A stretch of DNA of 64,000 nucleotides from Microbacterium telephonicum (GCF_003651225.1 NZ_RCDB01000001.1:744001-808000); one strand, 5' to 3'. Counted from the stretch's first letter, positions 25,532 to 34,965 are shown. Notes: generated by a model not told the origin, from the letters alone. Made by a program: numbers and translations.

Positions 25532-27592
25532 TCAGTCCGCCGCGAGCGCCGCGTCGAGCTCGGCGAGCCACACGGCCGGGTTCCCGTCCGACGGTGCCCG
25601 CCAGTCGCCGCGCGGCGACAGCGACCCCGCAGGCAGCACCTTCGGTCCGTTCGGGATCGCGGTGCGCTTGAACTGGGCGAACCCGAAGTAGCGCTGCAGG
25701 AACACCCGCAGCCAGCGCACGATCTCGTCGCGGTCGTAGCCGAACCGCTCGTCCGCGGGGAATCCGGGCGGCCAGGCACCGTCATCCGGGTCACGCCACA
25801 CGCGCTCGGCCAGGAATGCGATGCGCGAGGGGCGCATGCCGAAACGCAGCACGTGGAACAGGCTGAAGTCGTGCAGGGCGTACGGCCCGATGGTGTCCTG
25901 CGTCGACTGCACCTTTCCGTCCTGCCCCGCCGGCACCAGCTCGGGGCTGATCTCGGTGTCGAGTACCGACTGCAGCACGGCCTTGGCGGCATTCGTCAGC
26001 GACGTTCCGTCGTCGTCGCTGTGTGCGATCACCCACCGGATGAGGTGCTGGATCAACGTCTTCGGCACACCCGCGTTGACGGCGTAGTGGCTCATCTGGT
26101 CGCCGACGCCGTACGTCGCCCAGCCGAGGGCGAGCTCGGACAGGTCGGAGGTGCCGATCACGATGCCGCCGTGCCGGTTCGCCAGCCGGAAGAGGAAGTC
26201 GGTGCGCGCACCCGCCTGCACGTTCTCAAAGGTGACGTCGTAGACCGGCTCGCCGTCGGCGAAGGGATGCCGGATGCCGCGCAGCAGCTCGCCTGCCATC
26301 GGGCGGATGTCGATCGTCTCGACGGTGGCGCCGATCGCCTCGGCGAGGGCCAGCGCGTTGGACTTGGTGTGGTCGCTCGTGGCGAACCCGGGCATCGTGT
26401 ACGCGAGGATGTCGCTGCGGGGACGGCCCATGCGGTCCATCGCGCGGGCGACGACGAGGAGGGCGTGCGTCGAGTCGAGTCCGCCGGACACACCGATCAC
26501 GGGACGCGGCTGACCGATCGCGCGCAGCCGCTGCTCGAGACCGGACACCTGGATGCTGAACGCCTCGTAGCAGTCCTGGTCGAGTCGTGCCGGATCGTCG
26601 GGGACGAAGGGGAACCGGTCGAGCGGGCGACGGATGCCGACATCCTCGGCGGGAGGGTCGAGCCGGAAGGCGATGGTGGTGCCCGCGGCCCAGCGTTCGG
26701 CGCGGTTGTCGTCGAACGTGCCCTGGCGCAGCCGGTCCTGACGGAGCCGGTCGAGGTCGACGTCGGCGACGCTGCGACGGGCGCCCTCGGGGAAGCGCTC
26801 CGTCTCGGCAAGCAGTGTGCCGCCCTCGTAGATCATGGTCTGCCCGTCCCACGACACGTCGTTCGTGGACTCGCCCTGCCCAGCCGCGGCGTACGCGTAT
26901 GCGGCGAGGCAGCGTAGCGACTGCGACTGCGCGAGCAGGTGGCGGTCGTCGGCGCGGGCGACGGTGATGGGGCTGCCCGACAGGTTCAGCAGCACGGTGG
27001 CGCCCGCCAGCGCGGCCAGCGACGAGGGCGGGACCGGCACCCACATGTCTTCGCAGACCTCGGCGTGCACGACCAGTCCGGGCACGTCGCTCGCCTCGAA
27101 CAGCAGGTCGGTTCCCACCGGCACGTCGACGTCGCCGAGCATCACCGAGGTCGGCGCCTCGCCGCCGGGCGCGTACCAGCGGCGCTCGTAGAACTCGCGA
27201 TAGGTGGGGAGGTACGACTTCGGCGCGACCCCGAGGATCTTGCCGCGCTGGATGACGACGGCCGTGTTGTACAGCCTCGAGCCGATCAGCAGGGGGGCGC
27301 CGACGACGAGCAGGGGACGCAGCCGGGCCGATGCGAGGCGGATACGCTCGATCTCCGCGCGTACGGCGTCGAGCACGACGTCCTGCATCACGAGGTCGTC
27401 GATCGCGTACCCGGTGAGGCACAGCTCGGGGAAGACCGCGACGGCGACGCCGTCGTCGTGGCAGGCGCGGGCGGCGTCCAGCACGGCATCCGCGTTGCGG
27501 GTCGGGTCGGCGATCGCGATCGGGATGGTGCACGCCGCGATGCGCGCGAACCCGTGCCGGTAGATGCTCTCGAACGGAAGGGCTTCGCTCAC
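25532..27592 (-). CDS. nadE: Glutamine-dependent NAD+ synthase
   Basis: Makes NAD+ from nicotinate adenine dinucleotide, ATP and glutamine in the cytosol. The 686 residues contain an N-terminal nitrilase-type amidase with triad E56 (FPELCLTGY), K125 (PKSYLPT) and C180 (EVCEDMW), and a C-terminal synthetase with pyrophosphatase loop SGGLDS at 369-374. Both halves are intact, so glutamine is the nitrogen donor. GTG 27592 is the start used here. Monocistronic by context. Confidence 0.97.
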   Translation of the reverse strand: MSEALPFESIYRHGFARIAACTIPIAIADPTRNADAVLDAARACHDDGVAVAVFPELCLTGYAIDDLVMQDVVLDAVRAEIERIRLASARLRPLLVVGAPLLIGSRLYNTAVVIQRGKILGVAPKSYLPTYREFYERRWYAPGGEAPTSVMLGDVDVPVGTDLLFEASDVPGLVVHAEVCEDMWVPVPPSSLAALAGATVLLNLSGSPITVARADDRHLLAQSQSLRCLAAYAYAAAGQGESTNDVSWDGQTMIYEGGTLLAETERFPEGARRSVADVDLDRLRQDRLRQGTFDDNRAERWAAGTTIAFRLDPPAEDVGIRRPLDRFPFVPDDPARLDQDCYEAFSIQVSGLEQRLRAIGQPRPVIGVSGGLDSTHALLVVARAMDRMGRPRSDILAYTMPGFATSDHTKSNALALAEAIGATVETIDIRPMAGELLRGIRHPFADGEPVYDVTFENVQAGARTDFLFRLANRHGGIVIGTSDLSELALGWATYGVGDQMSHYAVNAGVPKTLIQHLIRWVIAHSDDDGTSLTNAAKAVLQSVLDTEISPELVPAGQDGKVQSTQDTIGPYALHDFSLFHVLRFGMRPSRIAFLAERVWRDPDDGAWPPGFPADERFGYDRDEIVRWLRVFLQRYFGFAQFKRTAIPNGPKVLPAGSLSPRGDWRAPSDGNPAVWLAELDAALAAD

Positions 27593-27693
27593 CCGTCCAG
27601 TCTGTCAGTCCCGGGTGGGGCCCGGGCGAGCGGCCGGCGTCAGCCAGGCGATGTCGACGGCCCCGGATATGGTCGGAGGGCGAAAGGGGACCT

Positions 27694-30600
27694 GTGCGGT
27701 ACATCGAGGACGAGGGTCGGATCGTCTGGAGCGCGAGCGATCTGAAGGCCGCGGCCGAATGCGAGTTCGCGTGGTTGCGGGCGATCGACGCGAAGCTCGG
27801 GCGGGTGACGGCCGTCGTCGACCCCGACGACCCGACCCGCGAGCGTGCGGGACGGCTCGGCACACAGCACGAACTGCGCGTGCTCGCCGACTATCGCGCC
27901 CGACTCGGCGACGCGGTGGTCGAGATCGCCGAGACGCGGTCATCGGATGCCGCGGCGCTCGCGTCCGCGGTCGAGGCGACGCGTGCGGCGCTCGCCGACC
28001 CCGCCGTGCAGGTCGTGTACCAGGCGGCGTTCTCGACGGACGAATTCGTGGGCTTCGCCGACTTCCTGGTGCGCGACGACAGCGGCGCATGGCTCGTGCA
28101 GGACACGAAACTCGCCCGGCACGCCCGCGTCACGGCGCTCATGCAGCTCGCGGCATACGTCGACCAGCTGGATCGGCTGGGGGTGCGTCGGGCCGACACG
28201 GTGGAGCTGCTGCTCGGCGACGGGGAGCGCTCGGTCCACGCCGTGCGCGATCTGCTGCCGGTGTACGAGCTGCGCCGAGCGCGTCTGCGCGCCCTCATCG
28301 CCGACCGCGACCTCGCCTCCGGTGCCCCCGGAACCCCGCTCGCGTGGGGCGACGAACGCGGCGACCTGCGCGTCGTCGCATGCGGCCGTTGCGCCACGTG
28401 CGACGTGGAGGTCGTGGCGCACCGTGATCTGCTGCTGGTCGCGGGTATCCGTCCGGTCCAACGCGACCGGCTGCGCGCGGCCGGCATCCGCACGATCGAC
28501 GCTCTCGCCGCCGCTAGCGAGGCTCCCGAGCGCATGTCGTGGGACACGTTCTCGGGTCTGCGCACCCAGGCACGACTGCAGCTCGAGTCCCCGGCCGGGG
28601 GCGTGGGGGACGCCTCTGCCGAGCTCGTCGCGACGGAGTCGGACCCGGGCGGCGTCGCGGTGCCGGTGCCGACGTACTCCGTGTTCTTCGCGAAGGCGTT
28701 GGGCGCGCTGCCGCGGCCCGACCACGCGGACCTCTTCTTCGACTTCGAGGGCGACCCGCTCTACATGGAGGGGCCGGCCGCGCAGGGTGCGCTGTGGGGG
28801 ATCGACTACCTCTTCGGCTGGGTCGACACCCGCGAGCAGTACTCCGCACTGTGGGCGCACAGTTTCGCCGACGAGAAGCAGGCCCTCATCGACTTCATCG
28901 CCGCCGTGACGTTGCGTCGCCGCACGCATCCCGGCATGCACATCTACCACTACGCGCCGTACGAGCCGACGCATCTGCTCGCGATGGCGGCGCGGCACGG
29001 CGTGTGCGAGGCCGAGGTCGACCGACTGCTGCGCGATGGTGTGTTCGTCGACCTCTACCCGATCGTGCGGCGCGCGCTGCGGGTGGGCTCCCGGTCGTAC
29101 TCGATCAAGAAGCTCGAGCCGCTCTACATGGGCTCGGACGTGCGCACGAGCGACGTGCAGCGCGGCGACGACTCGATCGTCAAGTACGTCGAGGCGCGGG
29201 AACTCCTCGCGGCCGGCGACGAGGAAGCCGGCCGGAAGATCCTCGACGACCTCGCCGACTACAACCGCTACGACTGCGTCTCGACGCTGCGCCTGCGTGA
29301 CTGGCTCGTCGAACGGGCGAAGGAGGCGAACCTCGGGCCCACGATCGACGGCGAACCCGACGAGCGCGCCTACGAGCCGTCCCCCCGGGCGGATGCGCTC
29401 AACCGGCTGGCGGCCGCGGAGCCCGACACCGGGTCCGGTGTCGCCGCATCCGCCGCGCTGCGGCTGGGTGCCGCGGCGATCGACTACTACCCGCGCGAGG
29501 TGAAGACCTTCTGGGCGACGCACTTCCTCCGGCTGCGCGAACCGGTGTCGGTGTGGGAGGACACGCGCGACGTCGTGGTCATCGACCGTGACGCCAGCCG
29601 GGTGCTCACCGACTGGCATCTGCCGGAAGGCGGTCGCGCGCAGCGGCGCATCGTCGAACTGCGCGGCGAGGTGGCGCCGGGAACGCGATTGAGCGTCGAC
29701 GGCCAGCCGTTCGCGCTGTACGAGCTGCCCACGCCGTTCCCGTCGGAGCCGCGCGCGCGGTGGATCCACGGTGCGCGCACCGTGCGCGTCGTCGACGTGC
29801 TCGACGACGGTGCCGTGGTCGAGGAGGCCTCCGTGCAGGGGTTCACCTGGACCGAGCTCCCGCTCGCGCTCACACCACCCGCGCCGCCGCTGGCGGGCAG
29901 CCAGCAGGCGGCGATCGACGAATGGGCCGACGGGGTGATCGCCGGCACGCCGTCGCTACCCGCCGACCCCGCGACCGACCTGCTGCTGCGACGCCCGCCA
30001 CGCACCGGCGCGGGTGCGCTCACGCGGGGCGGCGTCGACGACGTGGCCGACATCGCGGCGACACTCCTCGACCTCGACCGCAGCTACCTCGCGGTGCAGG
30101 GACCGCCGGGAACCGGCAAGACCTACGTCGGATCCCACGTCGTCGCGCATCTCGTGCGTGAGCGCGGGTGGAAGGTCGGCGTCGTCGCGCAGTCGCACGC
30201 CGTCGTCGAGCACATGCTCGAGCGGATCGTGGCCGCAGGCGTCCCGAAGGCACAGGTCGCCAAGGCCCCCAAGGGGCCGGCGACGGGCGCCGAGTGCTTC
30301 ACGGCGATCGCGAAGACCCAGCTCGCGGCCTACATCGCCGATCAGCCCTCCGGGTTCGTCGTCGGCGGCACCGCGTGGGACTTCAGCCATGCCGGGCGCG
30401 TCGCGCGGGGCGGACTCGACCTGCTCGTCGTCGACGAGGCGGGTCAGTTCTCGCTGGCCTCCACGATCGCCGTGTCGGTCGCGGCGTCACGACTGCTGCT
30501 GCTCGGCGACCCGCAGCAGCTCCCGCAGGTCAGCCAGGGTACCCACCCCGAGCCCGTCGACACCTCCGCCCTCGGCTGGGCGGTGGACGGAGCCGCCGTC

Positions 30601-31224
30601 ATCCCCGACGACCGGGGCTTCTTCCTGGCGCACACTAGGCGGATGCGGCCCGAAGTCGCCGCGCCCGTCTCCGAGCTGTCGTACGAGGGACGCCTGGACG
30701 CCTGGCACGGCACCGCCGACCGGCATCTCGCCGGCGTCGCCCCCGGTGTGATCCCCGTACCCCTCGGACACAGCGGGAACGCCACGCAATCGCCGGAGGA
30801 AGCCGCCGTCGTCGTCGAGCTCGTCCGCGATCTGCTGGGCCGCGCGTGGCTCGGCGACGCGGGGGTCGCGCCCCGCCCCCTCGGGCAGGACGACATCATC
30901 GTGGTGACCCCGTACAACGCTCAGCAGGTGCTCGTCGAGGAGGCGCTCGTCGCCGCCGGATTCGATGCGGTCCCGGTGGGCACCGTCGATCGGTTCCAGG
31001 GGCAGGAGGCGGTCGTCTCGATCGTGTCGCTCGCGGCATCCTCGGGTCGGGACGCGCCGCGCGGCCTGGAGTTCCTGCTGCTGCAGAACCGGCTCAACGT
31101 CGCGATCTCCCGCGCCATGCACACCGCGTTCGTCGTGCATTCGACGGGGCTGCTCGACGACCTGCCGCGCACCCCGGACGGGGTCGCGCGTCTGTCGGCG
31201 TTCGCGCGCCTCGTGCGGGCCTGA
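27694..31224 (+). CDS. TM0106-type RecB-like nuclease fused to SF1 helicase
   Basis: A 1176-residue fusion. The N-terminal PD-(D/E)xK-like nuclease has QDTKLAR near residues 136-142 and a cysteine set CGRCATC near 230. The middle is a DEDD/RNase-H-like exonuclease module with DLFFDFEGDPLYMEG near 345-360. The C-terminal superfamily 1 helicase has Walker A GPPGTGKT at 803-810, Walker B VVDEAGQ near 912 and VGTVDRFQGQE near 1095. It probably processes nucleic-acid ends in repair or defence; the role is unproven. GTG 27694 follows AAAGGGGA. Confidence 0.88.
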   Translation: MRYIEDEGRIVWSASDLKAAAECEFAWLRAIDAKLGRVTAVVDPDDPTRERAGRLGTQHELRVLADYRARLGDAVVEIAETRSSDAAALASAVEATRAALADPAVQVVYQAAFSTDEFVGFADFLVRDDSGAWLVQDTKLARHARVTALMQLAAYVDQLDRLGVRRADTVELLLGDGERSVHAVRDLLPVYELRRARLRALIADRDLASGAPGTPLAWGDERGDLRVVACGRCATCDVEVVAHRDLLLVAGIRPVQRDRLRAAGIRTIDALAAASEAPERMSWDTFSGLRTQARLQLESPAGGVGDASAELVATESDPGGVAVPVPTYSVFFAKALGALPRPDHADLFFDFEGDPLYMEGPAAQGALWGIDYLFGWVDTREQYSALWAHSFADEKQALIDFIAAVTLRRRTHPGMHIYHYAPYEPTHLLAMAARHGVCEAEVDRLLRDGVFVDLYPIVRRALRVGSRSYSIKKLEPLYMGSDVRTSDVQRGDDSIVKYVEARELLAAGDEEAGRKILDDLADYNRYDCVSTLRLRDWLVERAKEANLGPTIDGEPDERAYEPSPRADALNRLAAAEPDTGSGVAASAALRLGAAAIDYYPREVKTFWATHFLRLREPVSVWEDTRDVVVIDRDASRVLTDWHLPEGGRAQRRIVELRGEVAPGTRLSVDGQPFALYELPTPFPSEPRARWIHGARTVRVVDVLDDGAVVEEASVQGFTWTELPLALTPPAPPLAGSQQAAIDEWADGVIAGTPSLPADPATDLLLRRPPRTGAGALTRGGVDDVADIAATLLDLDRSYLAVQGPPGTGKTYVGSHVVAHLVRERGWKVGVVAQSHAVVEHMLERIVAAGVPKAQVAKAPKGPATGAECFTAIAKTQLAAYIADQPSGFVVGGTAWDFSHAGRVARGGLDLLVVDEAGQFSLASTIAVSVAASRLLLLGDPQQLPQVSQGTHPEPVDTSALGWAVDGAAVIPDDRGFFLAHTRRMRPEVAAPVSELSYEGRLDAWHGTADRHLAGVAPGVIPVPLGHSGNATQSPEEAAVVVELVRDLLGRAWLGDAGVAPRPLGQDDIIVVTPYNAQQVLVEEALVAAGFDAVPVGTVDRFQGQEAVVSIVSLAASSGRDAPRGLEFLLLQNRLNVAISRAMHTAFVVHSTGLLDDLPRTPDGVARLSAFARLVRA

Positions 31225-31231
31225 CCGCGGC

Positions 31232-32149
31232 TCAGTGCGGGGCGACGCGCGCCGGTGATGCGCCGCCCTCGCTGAAGCTCGGCCGCTTTCCGAAGAGCTT
31301 GCCGATGAGCAGCACGATCCCGACGACGATGAGTCCGAGGGCGAGACCGGCGATGGCCGAGACGATCGTGTCGCCGAGCCACACGACGATCGCGCCGAGC
31401 GGTTCGAGGGCGTGCTCGATGCCGTGGATGAACGCGCCGAGGAATTCGACGCCGACCTCGGCGAGGTTCGCGATCACGAGGTGGCCTCCGACCCACAGCA
31501 TCGCGACGGTGCCGATGATGCTGATGACGCGGAACACGGCCGGCATCGAGCGGACGATCCGGGTGCCGGTGTGACGCACCCGCTGCTCAGGGCTCTTCGC
31601 CATCCGCAGACCGATGTCGTCGAGTTTGACGAGCAGGGCGACGGCGCCGTAGACGATGCCCGTCATCAGCAACGCGATGACGGCGAGCACCGCCAGGGTC
31701 ATCCAGATGTCCATGCCCGACTCGAGGCTCGCCAGTGAGATCAGCATGATCTCCGTCGAGAGGATGAGGTCGGTGCGGATGGCGCCCCACACGAGCTTGT
31801 TCTCGTCGCGAGCCCCTTCGTCGTGTCCGTGCGCGAAGCCGAACCACTCGAGCACCTTCTCCGCGCCCTCGAAGCACAGGTAGGTGCCGCCGATGATCAG
31901 CAGGAACGGCAACACCCACGGGGCGAACGCCGTCAGCAGCAGGGCGATCGGGATGATGATGAGGAATTTGTTCGCGAGCGAGCCGAGCGCGATCTTCAGC
32001 ACGACCGGCAGCTCGCGCGCGGGCGTCAGCCCCTGCACGTACTGCGGCGTCACGGCGGCGTCGTCGATGACGACGCCGGCGGTCTTCGCGGAGGCCTTCA
32101 TGGCGGCACTGAGGATGTCATCGACGACGGCGAGCAGACCGACGGACAT
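31232..32149 (-). CDS. DUF808-family membrane protein
   Basis: A 305-residue inner-membrane protein of the DUF808 (YedI-like) family. It opens with the typical SVGLLAVVDDILSAAMK, continues with DDAAVTPQYVQGL, and has hydrophobic segments near 60-95, 130-180, 205-240 and 255-290. Function unknown. It starts at ATG 32149. It converges with the nuclease-helicase gene with only 7 bp between stops. Confidence 0.9.
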   Translation of the reverse strand: MSVGLLAVVDDILSAAMKASAKTAGVVIDDAAVTPQYVQGLTPARELPVVLKIALGSLANKFLIIIPIALLLTAFAPWVLPFLLIIGGTYLCFEGAEKVLEWFGFAHGHDEGARDENKLVWGAIRTDLILSTEIMLISLASLESGMDIWMTLAVLAVIALLMTGIVYGAVALLVKLDDIGLRMAKSPEQRVRHTGTRIVRSMPAVFRVISIIGTVAMLWVGGHLVIANLAEVGVEFLGAFIHGIEHALEPLGAIVVWLGDTIVSAIAGLALGLIVVGIVLLIGKLFGKRPSFSEGGASPARVAPH

Positions 32150-32232
32150 GGGGGCACTCCGGAGGGTGAGAGGACGGGCACTCAGGCTATCGCCCGGTCG
32201 CCGCGCGCGGCATCCGTGCCCGGAGTGTCGTG

Positions 32233-32700
32233 TCAGCGACGGTCGGCGAAGAAGTCGCGCAGCAGAGCGGCCGCCTCGTCGGCGCGCACCCCGGCGACCA
32301 CCTCGGCGCGCACCGGCAGGCGTCGGTCGCGGACCACGTCGTACACCGAGCCGACGGCGCCCGCCTTCTCGTCCCAGGCCCCGAAGACGACGCGCGAGAC
32401 GTGCGACTGCAGGGCCGCCCCCGCGCACATCACGCACGGCTCGAGGGTCACGGTCAGGGTGCAGCCCGTGAGGTTCCAGTCGCCGATCGCCGCGGCGGCG
32501 GCGCGGAGGGCGACGATCTCCGCGTGCGCGGTCGGGTCGCCGGTGACCTCGCGCAGGTTGCGCCCCTCGCCGATGACGGTGCCCCCGGCATCCGTCACGA
32601 CCGCGCCGACGGGGACGTCCCCGTCTTCGGATGCCGCCGCGGCGAGCTCGAGCGCACGCGTCATGGCGCGCCGGTCGGTTTCGCTGGTCGGCAGGCTCAC
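32233..32700 (-). CDS. tadA: tRNA adenosine(34) deaminase
   Basis: Converts adenosine 34 of tRNA-Arg(ACG) to inosine, an essential wobble modification. It has 155 residues. Zinc ligands H59 in AHAE (with catalytic E61) and C89/C92 in PCVMC are intact. The N-terminal region and loop spacing fit TadA better than other cytidine/guanine deaminases. GTG 32700 follows TACGCT by six bases (leaderless). It diverges from upp across 32 bp. Confidence 0.92.
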   Translation of the reverse strand: MSLPTSETDRRAMTRALELAAAASEDGDVPVGAVVTDAGGTVIGEGRNLREVTGDPTAHAEIVALRAAAAAIGDWNLTGCTLTVTLEPCVMCAGAALQSHVSRVVFGAWDEKAGAVGSVYDVVRDRRLPVRAEVVAGVRADEAAALLRDFFADRR

Positions 32701-32706
32701 GCGCCC

Positions 32707-32726
32707 AGCGTATGCCCCGGTAGCCT
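32707..32726. promoter_or_regulatory. Back-to-back leaderless promoters of tadA and upp
   Basis: The 32-bp gap (32701-32732) holds two -10-like hexamers: TACGCT on the minus strand (32712-32707), six bases before the tadA GTG, and TAGCCT on the plus strand (32721-32726), six bases before the upp ATG. Each -35 region must lie inside the other gene or its -10. Predicted from pattern only. Confidence 0.6.
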
Positions 32727-32732
32727 GGACCC

Positions 32733-33365
32733 ATGCGCGTGCACGTGGCCGACCACCCCCTCATCACCCACAAGTTGACCGTCCTGCGCGACAAGCGCAC
32801 GCCGTCACCGGTGTTCCGCCAGCTCACCGAGGAGCTCGTGACGCTGCTCGCGTACGAGGCGACCCGTGCGGTGCGGGTGGAGGACGTCGAGATCCAGACG
32901 CCGGTGACCACGACCGTCGGCGTGCGCATCGCCGACCCGAAGCCGCTCGTCGTCCCGATCCTGCGCGCCGGGCTGGGGATGCTCGAGGGCATGGTCAAGC
33001 TCCTTCCGACCGCGGAGGTCGGCTTCCTCGGCATGGCCCGCAACGAGGAGACCTTCGAGCCGACCACCTACGCCGAGCGCCTGCCCGAGGACCTCAGCGA
33101 CCGGCAGTGCTTCGTGCTCGACCCGATGCTCGCCACCGGCGGCTCCCTCGGCGCCGCGATCGACTTCCTGTTCGCCCGCGGCGCGCAGGACGTGACCGCG
33201 ATCTGCATCCTGGGCGCCCCCGAGGGCGTCGCGGCGATCGAGAAGCAGGTCGGCGACCGCGACGTGACGCTCGTGCTCGGCTCGCTCGACGAGCGCCTCA
33301 ACGAGAAGGGGTACATCGTGCCCGGCCTCGGCGACGCCGGCGACCGCCTCTACGGCACCGTCTGA
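32733..33365 (+). CDS. upp: Uracil phosphoribosyltransferase
   Basis: Salvages uracil to UMP using PRPP. The 210-residue length is standard. The PRPP loop appears as [13 protein letters not shown], the N-terminal core as [13 protein letters not shown] and [11 protein letters not shown], and the C-terminal uracil-binding [13 protein letters not shown] is present. ATG 32733 follows TAGCCT by six bases (leaderless). It ends 42 bp before a large palindromic repeat array. Confidence 0.97.
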   Translation: MRVHVADHPLITHKLTVLRDKRTPSPVFRQLTEELVTLLAYEATRAVRVEDVEIQTPVTTTVGVRIADPKPLVVPILRAGLGMLEGMVKLLPTAEVGFLGMARNEETFEPTTYAERLPEDLSDRQCFVLDPMLATGGSLGAAIDFLFARGAQDVTAICILGAPEGVAAIEKQVGDRDVTLVLGSLDERLNEKGYIVPGLGDAGDRLYGTV

Positions 33366-33407
33366 TCGGATGCCGCGCGCCGCGCGCCTGGTGTTGGTCG
33401 GCGCGCG

Positions 33408-33586
33408 TGTCACACGAAGTGCCGGCTTCGGGGCCCGTAGCCCGCACATCGCGTGACATGTCCCCGCCGCGTGTCACAGGAGTGGTGGGTGCGATGGCCC
33501 GGATGCGGCCATTTGCGTGACATGCTCCCGCCGCATGTCCCACGAAGTGCCGCTCCACCGCATCTGGGACGACCATCTGCGTGACA
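33408..33586. repeat. Three 51-bp palindromic units (family A, site 3a)
   Basis: Units at 33408-33458, 33472-33522 and 33536-33586, each exactly 51 bp with 13-nt linkers (64-bp period). Left ends TGTCACACGAA, TGTCACAGGAG and TGTCCCACGAA; right ends finish GCGTGACA. They lie between the convergent ends of upp and an alpha/beta hydrolase gene. The gene-free stretch 33366-33852 holds these, 112 bp of unrelated sequence, and site 3b. Confidence 0.92.
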
Positions 33587-33698
33587 CGCACCCTGCAGCC
33601 CTCGCAGGCAGGTACCCGCATCCCCAGCCGAATCACGGCGCCGGTCCGCTGGAACTCCACCCTCTCCAGTGCCGCTCGCGCTGCCCGAGCCCGAGGCG

Positions 33699-33813
33699 TG
33701 TCACACGAACGGCGGGTGGAGGCCTCGTGATGCTGCCACTCGAGTGACATGCCCGCGCACCGCGTCACACGAACGGCCGCCGAAGACCCCCGGATGCCGC
33801 CACTCGCGTGACA
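33699..33813. repeat. Two 51-bp palindromic units (family A, site 3b)
   Basis: Units at 33699-33749 and 33763-33813 with a 13-nt linker. Left ends are TGTCACACGAACGG and CGTCACACGAACGG; right ends CGAGTGACA and CGCGTGACA. They share the left-end extension GAACGG with units at 54859 and 54923, pointing to two sub-types inside the family. Confidence 0.9.
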
Positions 33814-33852
33814 CGCCCGCGCCGCACGGCGCCGGGCGCCGCCATCCGCCGA

Positions 33853-34965
33853 TCAGTCGGAGGAGCTGATGATGATCGCCTCGGTGGGCGGTGCGGGGGA
33901 CGCGGGCGCGCCGATGTAGCCGATCGCCGACAGCAGCGCGCGGCGGAACCGCGCCGGGCGCTCGACGTGCGGGGTGTGGCCGACGCCCTCCAGCACCAGT
34001 TCGGTGACCTCGCCGCCGGCGGCGCGGTAGGCGTCGAGCACGTCGCGCGTCTGCGAGACCATCGGCTGCGCGGGCGCGACGTCGGCACCGGGCCAGCCCG
34101 GGATGACGCCGAGCTCGCCGAGCCGGTTGACGTCCTGGAACGAGGCGTCCGAGACGACGGCGTCGGCGTCGCCGCGCACCCAGAGGATGGGAGGCTTCGG
34201 CTCGAGATCGACGATCCCCGACACATCGAAGTAGCGGGGCGCGAGGGCGTTGAGCACCCCGACGGTGCCCGCGGCGAACCCCGGCCAGCTCTCGCTCGCG
34301 GTGCTGTCGCCGGGATAGCCGCCGGTCGCCGTCGAGGTCGTCAGCATCGCCTCGACCCAGACGTCCTCGCCGGGACCGGCCTCGGATTCGGCCACGTACA
34401 GCGCGCGCAGCACGCTCCGCGGCGACGACGGCGAGGCGTCGGTGGTGTCGCCGTCGATGAGGCGCTGCACGAGCTCGGGGTCGCCGCTGCCGCCGCCTAC
34501 GCCCGCGTCGTCGTCGGTGAGGCGGGTGCCGTCGCGGCGCGTGCCGCCGAAACCGTAGGGCGAGATGGGGGATTCGAGCGTGAGGGAGAGCACCGGGTGG
34601 TCGAGGGCGTACTGCATCGCGACGGCGGCACCCAGCCCCCAGCCGACGAGGTGCGGGGTGGGCACCTCGAGCTGTGCGAGCGTCGCGGCGAGGTCGTCGC
34701 TGAAGTCGCGGACGCCGCGGGTGGCATCGACCGGTGTGTGCTCGCTGCCTCCGAAGCCGCGCAGGTCGACAGCGATGACCCGCAGATCGGCGGGGAGGTC
34801 CTGCATCAGCTCCTGCCAGACGAGGCTCGACGAGAGCGCGGCGTGCAGCAGCACGACGGTCTGATCGCCGGGAGTCTTCGGGTCGTCGCCGTCGCGTTCG
34901 AGGACTGTGACACTCAGGCGCTCGGTGTCGACGCGGTGCGATCGGATGCCGTCGAAGAGGGTCAT
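33853..34965 (-). CDS. Alpha/beta hydrolase with large inserted cap
   Basis: A 370-residue hydrolase-fold protein: VVLLHAALSSSLVW, VDLRGFGGSE, and the elbow LVGWGLGAA, where the usual nucleophile serine is replaced by glycine (G-W-G-L-G). A long cap (about 130-265) follows, then VRGDADAVV and GVGHTPHVE with the base histidine. The changed elbow means it may be non-hydrolytic. ATG 34965 follows TATCAT by six bases (leaderless). The last residues, IIISSSD, end just after the repeat array. Confidence 0.8.
   Translation of the reverse strand: MTLFDGIRSHRVDTERLSVTVLERDGDDPKTPGDQTVVLLHAALSSSLVWQELMQDLPADLRVIAVDLRGFGGSEHTPVDATRGVRDFSDDLAATLAQLEVPTPHLVGWGLGAAVAMQYALDHPVLSLTLESPISPYGFGGTRRDGTRLTDDDAGVGGGSGDPELVQRLIDGDTTDASPSSPRSVLRALYVAESEAGPGEDVWVEAMLTTSTATGGYPGDSTASESWPGFAAGTVGVLNALAPRYFDVSGIVDLEPKPPILWVRGDADAVVSDASFQDVNRLGELGVIPGWPGADVAPAQPMVSQTRDVLDAYRAAGGEVTELVLEGVGHTPHVERPARFRRALLSAIGYIGAPASPAPPTEAIIISSSD

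Noticed and set aside
33587..33698. A decayed sixth unit between sites 3a and 3b
   Set aside because: The 112 bp do not fit the 51 + 13 spacing and I cannot find either end motif.
33408..33813. CRISPR-like array (35-bp palindromic junctions with about 29-bp variable interiors, 64-bp period)
   Set aside because: The interiors are related to each other and to units at other sites, the junctions differ by several bases, and there are no cas genes. It fits a palindromic repeat family, not spacers acquired from foreign DNA.
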